This document shows positions 55,742-64,000 of a DNA stretch of 64,000 bases, piece after piece. The notes beneath the pieces are model-generated. The model made no database searches. It was given only the letters and a program-made list of their open reading frames with translations, and was not told the DNA's origin. Each line of letters opens with the position of its first letter. Position 1 is the stretch's first letter. The stretch covers positions 620,001 through 684,000 of the forward strand of contig BCIX01000003.1 of NCBI GenBank assembly GCA_001600095.1, in the 5' to 3' direction. The stretch is from Bullera alba (lineage: Eukaryota; Basidiomycota; Tremellomycetes; Tremellales; Bulleraceae). The position numbers and the translations under genes are program-made.

Positions 55742-57744
55742 TTACAACCTGATCAATGCCAAGGGCAGACACAGACCCGCCATGATGCAAAGTATCACCC
55801 ATGACCTGATCCGCTCCAAGCTCCTTATCCCGGTGTTCAATTTGGTGGAATTCAGGCGACGGTTCACTGTGCGCAAGAGGAAAATGACCGCATCTAGTGG
55901 GACCACCAGCGCGTTGAACGGAGGCACAAGCACCCCTCTCGTCCTATCCACCGACAGGGACTCGGCACCACCAAGCGATTCTTGCTCCGTAAACAAGGAC
56001 GTGGTGGATAGTGAATCCTGTATAGCGAGAGCATGCTGAAGTCTCGCTCGTCTGGCGATATCGGTACCGAATTCCCTCTCCCACAAATCCCCTTCTTTCA
56101 CAGCGCCTCGCCATCGTTTGCTGGACGATTGGTCATATTCCCGTAATTGTACAACCGCCCGAGAGGCTGATAGCGAGATTGACAGTATGACCAATGTGAG
56201 GATGGTGATGAAGATGGAGACTCGAGTTTCGTATGGCGATATCCCCGGTTCGACCGGTTCTTCCACGCTCACCGGCGCAGATGCACCACTGTCGACACAG
56301 AATGTACCGCAACTGGTTGAGAACAACGACATGGCGAGTTTGGTGAGATGGACGATAATAGGGGCGATTGAACTGGAAAGAGTATAGAACCCCCTGAATA
56401 TGTCCCCGTTGAGAGCCCACGAGAACACCAAAAAGAGGAGTACGGCCAGTGGGACAAGTAGAACAGCCGAACTGAGCCCTCTTCGGATATTGCCCACCAA
56501 TAGCACACTGAGGGGTAGAAGCGAGTGCACCGAGTTTGGGATCGACGGCGCATATGGCAATACCAGTGATATTGTCAGAAAAGGTATAGCCAAGGCGAGA
56601 GCGCTGAATGCGTAGTTTGGCCATCCGGCAAGTGCTAATCTGGCGCTGAACAGGCTGGGAAGTATGGCGACTATTCTGACTGAACGACGAGATCGGAACG
56701 AGGTTATCGCCTAGAGAAACGAGTCAGCTGCCGCTCCAGACGGAGTGAGAGTCTATGCTAGTTTGAAATATAGTACTCACATCGAGCCCGGTAGTGATGA
56801 CCCAGACAAAGTAGACGACCTCGACAGCCACTGGGCTCCCAGTACGCTCGGCGAGGTACGGTGTGATCCAGTTTCCAGGTCGAAGAGCAATTGCTAGGGT
56901 CAGGCCGAAGAGGACCAAGAACGAGGCCAACCGTAGAAGCTGTACCCGTCTGAGATGAAGCAGTCAGAGGCGTTCAAAATGCCCGAGGGCCGAAGCTACA
57001 ACTCACCGAGGCGTCACTACACTCTGAAGTCGTGTCCCTAATGTCCGCCTATAGAGGGGTTGATCGCCTTGAAGCTGATTCGGGAGATCAAACCCGTTCG
57101 ACCAGGTATGCTCGAGAACATGCCTGATCACCGGGTGGGACAAGAATGGCGAAGGGTCTGTCTTCGTATATGGCGGCAACAAGAGGTCCATTACTCATCA
57201 TCTACCCATCAGCATCGCATCCACCGCCGACATCAAGTATCTAATCACCTGATAGCCAGACATCGCCTTCTGGTTCCACCTGCCATTTCCTCCATAATAG
57301 CATTTCAACTTCTTCCTCTTCCTCCTCTCCAATTTCATCGTCGGATACCTGGCCATCTCTAGATATCCGATCGAGAGCGCTCTCGAATCCGTCCAAAAGC
57401 CATGATTGGATGTCTTGTCGTTGTCGCTCGGCTCGTAATTGCTCCCTGATGCGTAATCTCTTTACTGGCTCACTCCCTTCAGGCAAAGAGTCTGCAATTG
57501 CATTACCAGAGACGAGGTACAGTGCATTAGCCAGGACTGCCAGCTGTGTATCGGATTGGATCTCCAGCGTCAGAGGATTGGGACCAGAAGTACCAAGTTG
57601 GGATTTACACCGTTGAACGAGTTCCTCCGCAGCGACTCGGATGGGACGCGGACCATCGGCATTGAACCGATTCCTGGAGGACGATGGGCCAGTCGAGTAA
57701 GATCGGCCCTGCTCCGCCAGCAGTAAAGACCTCTCGTCTGGCAT
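55742..57744 (-). CDS. Multi-pass membrane protein of unknown function
   Basis: Exons on the minus strand: 57249..57744, 57007..57193, 56781..56949 and 55742..56710, giving 606 residues. I do not recognise the family. The first 170 residues are soluble and charged, with a helical KRLRIREQLRAERQRQDIQS and an acidic run EIGEEEEEEVEM. From about residue 230 there are some eight hydrophobic helices, including LLRLASFLVLFGLTLAIAL, VEVVYFVWVITTGLDAI, FLTISLVLPYA, VLLVPLAVLLFLVFSWAL, VSIFITILTLVILSISLSAS and the terminal SWVILCIMAGLCLPLALI. Two helices are connected by a loop with SCGTFCVDSG. The acceptor at exon 2 (before TAATGG) was chosen because an earlier one meets a stop. Convergent with RQC1, 142 bp apart. 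Confidence 0.72.
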
Positions 57745-58049
57745 TAGAATGGTCAGGTACTTGATATATGATACAAGAAAGAAGGTCAAAAGTCAGTGTT
57801 CAGTTAGAGCGGGCATCTCGGCTATTGGCGGAGTTCAGCGGAGGCGGAGCTGGCAAGGAGCTGGGCAAGTCGCTGCGTATGATCGCATGAGGCTATGAGC
57901 TGACTCGCTATTTGGCTTTCCGGGACTGTACATGATACATTGTCATAGCCTACAAGCACTGTCCCGGCCTCCTGATGGGCAACCGTGCTCATAGCCTGTC
58001 GCAACCGATATCCAACACTGAACAGGCTCGACTGAATCAGAGTCCCATC
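57745..58049. other. Intergenic region
   Basis: 305 bases between the CBS stop and the start of the membrane protein, both on the minus strand. Nothing further seen. Confidence 0.4.
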
Positions 58050-59886
58050 TTACGACACCTTGACAGCCTGCACTCCATTGACCAGGCCTTGTATCTTGTC
58101 CACACTGCCAGCACTGTGACTATCCACTCCCTCTCCCTTCTCAAGCACATGGCCCTCCTGCTCGGCCTGCTTGACCACTGTGCCGGGATCGTTGAGCTCC
58201 CTGCCAATTATGCTCTTCATCGATTGACGCAGCGATTCCGCCGCTTCGTCCTGCTTGACATCAAGGAACCACGGTTTCGACATGTAATTCCTGACTCCAT
58301 CCGGCAGAATGACCACCACGTTGGCCGTTGGATCCTGAGCTATCGACCTGCCCGCTTCAGAGTGAAGGTATCGAAGTGTACCGGAGAGCGCTGACCCGCA
58401 TGAGCCGCCTATGAAGAGACCCTCTGTGCGACTACGGAGAAGAGTCAGCTGACATAGTAGAGCTGAACGAAGCTGACGACTTACATTAACCGCTTTGTCG
58501 CGGCGAATGCCTCCTTGTCATTCGTCTTGATCCATACGTCGACCGTAGGTGGATTCGGATCCAGTACTTCAGGGAAGAAGTCCTAGCGAACAGGTCAGCT
58601 ATGTCTTATTGGTAGAAGCGTTAGCTATACTCACATAGCCGATTCCCTCAACCTCGTAGTTGCCTGGTTCTCCGCCTCCTAGAATCGAGCCCTCTGGGTC
58701 CACGGCAACGACAGTCGTCCGCGTCTTTGACGAGCTCGCTGCGGTGTAGTCTCTGGCAGCTCTCGAGAGCCCTGTGATTGTGCCACCAGTACCGGCACCG
58801 GCGACCAACACTGCGATATCCTTGCTGGGCAAATCTGACGTGGACAAGGCGTACTGGAGAGAGTCAGGCTGAGGATCGAAAAGAGAACTCATTGACCAGC
58901 CAGACTCACTTTGATCTCCTCGAACGTGGTGTGGTAGTGTGCGAGCGGGTTGTTGGGATTGGAATATTGGTCTAGGATGACGCCTCCTGGAATCGATTGC
59001 TGCAGCTTCTTGGCGATACCTTGGACATGTTAGCCTTGAACCCAGCTTAGCGCATTACCAAGCCGAGACATACCGATGTGACTTTCAGGACTGTCCCATC
59101 TACGAGAAAGGTCAGAACGAGGTGAACCGTGAAAGCAGTTCATAACATTACGGTACTCACGCTGCTTCCGTCCTGTCGTCGGACAATGTTAGCAGACGTA
59201 CACGTGCAACCTCTTGACCACGACTCACGGTGTCCTTACGATCTCTGCACCGAGGGCGCGTAGCATGGCTTCCTTCTCCAAACTCATCTTAGCAGGCAGA
59301 GTGATGATACATCTAAATGGCGTGTCAGAAGAGAGCTCGGCAGTCCGTCTCGCTGAACCCACTGGTAGCCTTTGATAGCACAAGCAAGTGCTAGACCGAT
59401 CCCTAGATGCCAGCGTATCAGATCTTGGGCATCTCTGAGAAGCGGCCTGTCTCACCCGTGTTACCACCTGCACTGCGTCAGTAAACGACCAACACGTATT
59501 CAGGGGAAACTCACTCGTTGGCTCTATGACTACGCTCTTGCCTGGAATCAAGGTACCGTCCTTCTCAGCATGCTCGACCATACGCTATCATCGGTGTGAG
59601 CTTTGTCGCTCACTGTAGCCCACGCAGCTCACCTTTGCGATCCTGTCCTTGACGGAACCTCCGGCAGAGAAGTACTCGCATTTGCCCACTATCACACCAT
59701 TAGGACAAAGGGAACATCCGGGCGTCGTTGTAGCTCACACAGGTTGCACTTGAAGCCCTCCTCCTGTGCGATCCTTGACAGCTTGATCAAGGGTGTATGT
59801 CCCACTGCATCTAGTGCCGAATCCAGTACACCGTGCCAGTGGTGTCGATTCGGATTGTCCACTTCGCCACCGATGACCTTGCTCAT
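58050..59886 (-). CDS. CYS4: Cystathionine beta-synthase, catalytic core only
   Basis: Twelve exons on the minus strand: 59739..59886, 59633..59688, 59515..59584, 59456..59467, 59363..59402, 59229..59312, 59161..59172, 59074..59099, 58910..59019, 58635..58853, 58488..58582 and 58050..58431, giving 417 residues. The enzyme condenses serine and homocysteine in transsulfuration using PLP. Family blocks: [40 protein letters not shown] with the PLP lysine at about 63, [47 protein letters not shown] and [10 protein letters not shown]. After the core only about 55 residues remain ([20 protein letters not shown]), with no C-terminal CBS/Bateman pair, so it is shorter than the yeast (507) or human (551) enzyme. 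There is no heme-binding N-terminal extension. Two exons are 12 nt long. Divergent from RPS11. Confidence 0.9.
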
Positions 59887-60381
59887 TGTGTCGGGGGTGA
59901 ATATAGGTGTAGGAGGTCGTCGTTCAGAAGTTGGACTGCACCTTCCTCTTGAATGGACTCGATTGGTCTTGTATTCGCTTAGCTTGTGTGTCTGAAAGGT
60001 ATCCTTACCCGTGTTGAGGCTATGGATCGTATGCTGCGATGGTGCAATCATGCCATACCACGCGTCCATCCACCTCGCCTATCCCAAGATCCGCCCGGTC
60101 GTCTCGGTAAGCGTTACTCCCGGTACAGCCGCCACGTGGGTCGTTCGGTGGCAGCGGAGTACAGCTTCTTCTCCGTACTCGTAGTTTCAGAGTGCCACAT
60201 CCCTCTCGCTCACCTCGGAGTTATCGATCGTTTCGGCGAAAAACTGCATTTCGATGGAAAAATTGGTTCCGCTCTACCACCTGCCAACCCCTCACGCTTG
60301 CTCGCTCTGGCCTGGCTCTGGGACATTTGATCACTGCAAAGGTGACCTCGACAGCCTTCTCATCCTTCAACACCCGCCAAA
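59887..60381. promoter_or_regulatory. Divergent promoter region, CYS4 and RPS11
   Basis: 495 bases between two start codons facing apart. The stretch near 60210..60380 is CT-rich on the plus strand, typical of ribosomal protein leaders. No defined element assigned. Confidence 0.45.
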
Positions 60382-61317
60382 ATGGAGCAGACACAAGCCG
60401 AAAAGGTCTTCAGAAAACAGCACCTGTTCCAGAACGCCAAGTCGAGGGGTGCGTGATGATGGGGATATCGTGTAGGAGAGGGAAAGGGAGTGATAGCTGA
60501 CCAGTGACTTTGTGCTCTTTCTTGTCTCTCTCAACATTCACCCTGTCGCTCTCGACCTGTTACCTCCGCTCGCCTTTGGTCTGATGGGACGTCGCTGTAT
60601 GGACTGTTGGATTTATCGTGCTTTCATGTGGAAATGGGATTGGGATTGGACATATAGGTGGACGAAAGGTCACCACCAAGACGAAGCGATGGTACAAGGA
60701 TGTCGGTTTGGGCTTCAAGACCCCAGCTGGTGAGTCATGCTGCTTGTCAGGTCGTCGTCTGGTCCATCTAGGGGAGCAAGCGGAGATTGCATTTTGCTTG
60801 TGTGCAAGGAGCGGGATGAGGAAACTGGAAGCACTGGGCATAGGAGCCAGACGACGGTGGACGCAGGCGAATTGCAGACACTCATACCCACTGCAGAGGC
60901 CATCAACGGTACCTACATCGACAAGAAGTGCCCCTTCACCGGTGACGTCTCTATCCGAGGCCGAATCCTGTCCGGTGTCGTCCACTCGACCAAAATGACC
61001 AACACCATCATCATCCGACGAGAATACCTGCACTTGTGAGTATCAGACTATCCGCACATGGTGTGGTCTGGCCAGCTGGCCGTTCACTTCAATCTGCAAA
61101 GAAAGTACCAGCTGACACCCTGTCTAGCATTCCCAAATACAGGCGATACGAGAAGAGACACAAGAACCTCGCCGCCCACTGCTCGCCCGCTTTCCGAGTC
61201 GAGCAGGGTGACGTCGTCACTGTTGGCCAGTGCCGACCTCTGTCCAAGACGGTCCGATTCAACGTTCTCCGAGTCCAGAAGAACAAGGCCGCCGCCAAAG
61301 CCTTCAACAAATTCTAA
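60382..61317 (+). CDS. RPS11: 40S ribosomal protein uS17 (RPS11)
   Basis: Exons 60382..60448, 60658..60729, 60897..61035 and 61128..61317 give 155 residues, the family length. The order of blocks is [93 protein letters not shown] and [20 protein letters not shown]. It is a primary-binding structural protein of the small subunit. The first and second introns (209 and 167 nt) are much longer than the 45-60 nt usual here, as is common in ribosomal protein genes of this lineage. Confidence 0.94.
60730..60896 (+). other. RPS11 intron 2 with long-range inverted repeat
   Basis: Positions 60753..60762 (CGTCGTCTGG) are complementary to 60847..60856 (CCAGACGACG), enclosing 84 bases that include a smaller TTGC..GCAA pairing. 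The intron is long enough for an H/ACA or C/D RNA, but no clear box pair is present. Confidence 0.35.
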
Positions 61318-62170
61318 AAAGGGTTAGGATTGATGTCGGTCTGGTGTATAGGGTTAGATGTACGAGATGCATCGACTTTGACGAATCGCATGGGAGCGCG
61401 TTATGGACTTGATTTGAAGAGATGGGATCGCGACTGAGTGATACTAGGGAGGAGCTGGGAACAGCCAGGGACATCCATCGGGAGCCAGGCGCCCAGGCTG
61501 TCGAAGGTCTCGCCTGCCAACTTCCCACGCGATCCTCACCACTATGTCGGGTCAAATATCCCATACTGCTCGAGGTCATTGCTTGCACTGACAAGCTGAC
61601 CACTTACGTCGCGTCTCATCCAGGTCTAAGAGGCAAGTAAGTTAGGCGGGTCCAGCTCACAGGATCCCAGCAGCAGGCGACTCATCTATGCCGTCGATCG
61701 CCACCTCGCCGCTGACATCCATCCTCAACTTACCGACCACATATTAGACCGTACTAGCCAAGATATATCGTCTGGACCTCACGGCAGAGGCGTGCTAGGT
61801 GGAGGGCCGCTTGTCAACGAGCTGACGACCGAATCGTGAGGTGTAGCTATGAGCGAGCGACGCGCTGCACGTCATACATTGTCCATATTGTCATGTCATG
61901 ATACATCCGTTGTCCTCGTACAGGTATCGTGACTCGCTCTCACCCTCTGCATCTCCTTCATGCCTCCTTACAAGGTGAGTTGCTGTAGCTCGCTGCCAAA
62001 ATGGTGAAGGCGGATCAGAGTCAATTACGATTTACGGCATCGGTGCTTCGTGTTCTCCACCAAGTCTTTGTGTTTCGTGTTCGCGATCTCTCCATTGATC
62101 TCGCTTCCCAAACCCATTCATTCCTTGCTCAGCCACAGCCCGACTGGCTTACGGTCCATCACCTCGTATC
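61318..62170. other. Intergenic region upstream of GET4
   Basis: 853 bases between RPS11 and GET4, both plus strand. Short frames only; the last 170 bases are CT-rich and probably GET4 leader. Nothing else recognised. Confidence 0.4.
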
Positions 62171-63582
62171 ATGCCTCCCAGACAAGCTCGACCGCCCAGC
62201 ACCGAGTCCCTCCTCCCGCCAATCCTGAACCTCCTGCAGCCACCCTCGCCGAATCCCTATTCCGCCCATCAGAAGGCTTTGACGACGACCGCGCGGTTGG
62301 CAGCTTCTGGGCATCACTCTATAGCCATCGAGATATGTTTCGCCGTGTCTAGGGAGCTGCTCAAGCTCGGGGAGAGCGGCTCAGGGGTGGAAATTGGTGT
62401 CAAGATGATTGGTTATATGAGTGATTCGGCCGTCAGAGTCGACGACAAGAGCAGAGGTGAGTCCAGCTAGCGTCCTTACCTGTAGTCGGTCAAGCTCACA
62501 AAGAGATTTGATAGCGAATGTTACGCAGCTACTGGCCCTCACGCCCTCGGCTGGAGCTTGGAGGAAGAAGCTAGCGGATTCTGCGGTCAAATGGTCCTCA
62601 ACGCACGGTGACTGCCCGACCGGAGACCCAAATCTCCACCAATACCTCGGGGAGATGTACTATAAAGGTGTGTACGAGTTCCTGTCAGATAGAGCAATCG
62701 TGGCCACCAAAGGGCCTGTTGTTCAGGAGGCGGAGCTCAGGAGTTGACGACACGTCACAGACCGGCTCTTTGCGCCAGCAGAGCAGCACCTTCTCAATTC
62801 AGGAAAGCGAGACGCAGCCAGTCTTCTCGCTGAGCTCATGTTCGAATGGTGAGCAGTGCATACATCCGCTGCCTGCGCCGAGGCTGACATCGGACCGTGT
62901 GTAGGAGTGATAAGGGCGCCTTGGATCCGGGACCATACGCAGCACGCGGTGTACTTCCGTGAGTCAACGTTCTCACTCATTGTGTTGACTGCCACATGTA
63001 TGGTGAAGCCGACGTTGACATTGACCTTCCATCAGTTTCCTGGATCAGAAACCACCCAATATCTTAGCCGCCGGTGCCTTCCTGACTCGATTCCTGTCCC
63101 TTCTCCAAACCTCTGCATCCTCGCGGAATATCTTCCACTCGACGCTCCCTTCGCAAGACTCGGCCCTTTCTGAAATCCAAGTGACTTCTTCCTCGACTCT
63201 CAACTTCCTTCAACTCGCCCTAATCACGGCTCAGCGCGCACCAGCTGTCGGGGCTAGTGCCGTTCAGAGCAGAGGGATGGACGGGGGAATTGCTAGAGAA
63301 TGGGAGAGCCTGTGTGGGAGATACAGCAAGAGTAGCGGGACAAAGGGCGTGATCGGTCAGAGAGAAGTCCAAGAGGTGAGCGGCAGTCCGGGCGGTGCTA
63401 TACGGATCGATCAGTGCTAATGGTTGTGGAAGGTGTTGGGGCATATCGCCACAGAAGTCTTCCTCGTCCCGCAGCGAGGCGGTCAAGGCGGAGGTGATCT
63501 CCTGCAGAACCTCATGGGATCTCTGTTCGGCGGAGGAGGTGCCCAACCTGGAGCTGGACGGGGTGCTATCGGAGGCCGATAA
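62171..63582 (+). CDS. GET4: Get4, subunit of the tail-anchored protein targeting complex
   Basis: Exons 62171..62456, 62515..62667, 62761..62848, 62905..62958, 63036..63375 and 63433..63582 give 356 residues. Get4 is an alpha-solenoid that bridges Sgt2 and the Get3 ATPase through Get5 during delivery of tail-anchored proteins to the ER. Family features are HQKALTTTARLAASGHHSIA, AIEICFAVSRELLKLGESGS, the LGEMYYKDRLFAPAEQHLLN segment, GKRDAASLLAELMFEW and the late FLQLALITAQR. The C-terminus is Gly-rich with QNLMGSLFGGGGAQ. The product is slightly longer than yeast Get4 (312) because of an N-terminal Pro-rich extension and this tail. Confidence 0.88.
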
Positions 63583-63872
63583 GGGACGCGAGCGAATCGA
63601 CGCCCTAGACCTTGACGACACACGGCCTCTATGATCAGAGACTTGGCATAATGCAACACCTGTGCATACTTCTGACACGATTTACTCTCACAAAGGCTAT
63701 ATCAACATGTTTGATCTGGTTTACTTTACTTGACAACGGAACTACTGAACAACGACTTTACAATTCGACTTGACTGACTCAACTGACTTTACACGACAAT
63801 GATGTGGGAAGGGGACCCGATGCTGATAGAGGAATAACCCATCTAATCCAGGCTGACCCGATCCGACCTCTT
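63583..63872. other. Convergent intergenic region
   Basis: 290 bases between the 3' ends of GET4 (plus) and the gene at the window edge (minus); contains repeated GACTTTAC/TTGACTGAC-like tracts at 63727..63800, otherwise nothing. Confidence 0.4.
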
Positions 63873-63961
63873 TTAGTAGAGGTTGGTTCCGGACTCTTTC
63901 TTGCCCTTGGCGGCCTTCTTGCCCTCCTTGTGGAGCTTGGTGATTTGTTTCTTCCATCCAA
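63873..63961 (-). CDS. Last exon of a gene continuing beyond the window
   Basis: A 3' splice acceptor (CGTCTAG) precedes a frame encoding GWKKQITKLHKEGKKAAKGK then KESGTNLY and a stop at 63873..63875. The Lys-rich helix and strong C-ending codon bias suggest a highly expressed, perhaps ribosomal or mitochondrial, small protein, but I cannot name it. The rest of the gene lies past position 64000. Confidence 0.6.
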
Positions 63962-64000
63962 CTAGACGCGACGACATCAGCATCGATGTACCAAGTGAGC

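Noticed and set aside
60449..60657. C/D snoRNA-like GTGATGA and CTGA boxes in RPS11 intron 1
   Set aside because: The C box touches the 5' splice site, leaving no room for a terminal stem, and box spacing is irregular.

Overview
The window is nuclear DNA from a fungus, most likely a basidiomycete of the Tremellomycetes (Cryptococcus/Kwoniella/Saitozyma relatives). The evidence is the dense packing of short introns (about 40-60 nt, mostly GTRAGT donors and CTRAC..YAG acceptors), GC-rich coding sequence, a fused tryptophan synthase, a sphingolipid delta-4 desaturase, and ribosomal protein genes with tiny leading exons. All exon joins given here were worked out by hand from splice sites, phase continuity and family motifs; no alignment or database search was run.

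Layout. 0-1.35 kb: 3'-truncated MCT-type MFS transporter (-). 2.8-4.0 kb: KPWE-motif peroxin (PEX39/PEX14-like, +). 4.4-6.7 kb: divergent ribosomal pair, uL30/RPL7 (-) and acidic P1 (+). 7.0-7.5 kb: sulfiredoxin (-). 8.05-11.4 kb: an array of three intronless paralogous genes of no family I recognise, holding four copies of one domain; the middle gene is an in-frame fusion of two. 11.4-13.9 kb: gene-poor. 13.9-15.7 kb: hypothetical protein with a weak crinkler-like segment. 16.2-17.7 kb: sphingolipid desaturase. 17.9-20.8 kb: mitochondrial PPR-like protein (-). 21.0-21.8 kb: ribosome assembly factor Rsa3 (-). 21.8-24.4 kb: gene-poor. 24.4-28.1 kb: Zn2Cys6 regulator and Ima1 inner-nuclear-membrane protein. 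28.5-29.3 kb: hypothetical. 29.6-32.4 kb: TRP5. 32.6-35.5 kb: single-pass Ser/Thr-rich surface protein (-). 36.4-37.9 kb: chitin-binding/DM9 lectin-like protein (-). 39.3-43.8 kb: large KH-domain protein. 44.3-45.6 kb: twin-CX3C protein (-). 45.9-47.2 kb: RNA polymerase III subunit Rpc37. 48.4-51.5 kb: Cdc7 kinase (-). 51.9 kb: intron-containing tRNA-Ser(CGA). 52.9-55.6 kb: TCF25/Rqc1. 55.7-57.7 kb: multi-pass membrane protein (-). 58.1-59.9 kb: short cystathionine beta-synthase (-). 60.4-61.3 kb: uS17/RPS11. 62.2-63.6 kb: Get4. 63.9 kb: last exon of a further minus-strand gene.

Most genes are housekeeping and work independently, although translation is well represented (two large-subunit proteins, one small-subunit protein, Rsa3, Rqc1, a tRNA and a Pol III subunit). 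The parts least explained by known biology are the intronless paralog array, the CBM/DM9 protein, the KH protein with a Met/Gly/His-rich insert, and the two gene-poor stretches.
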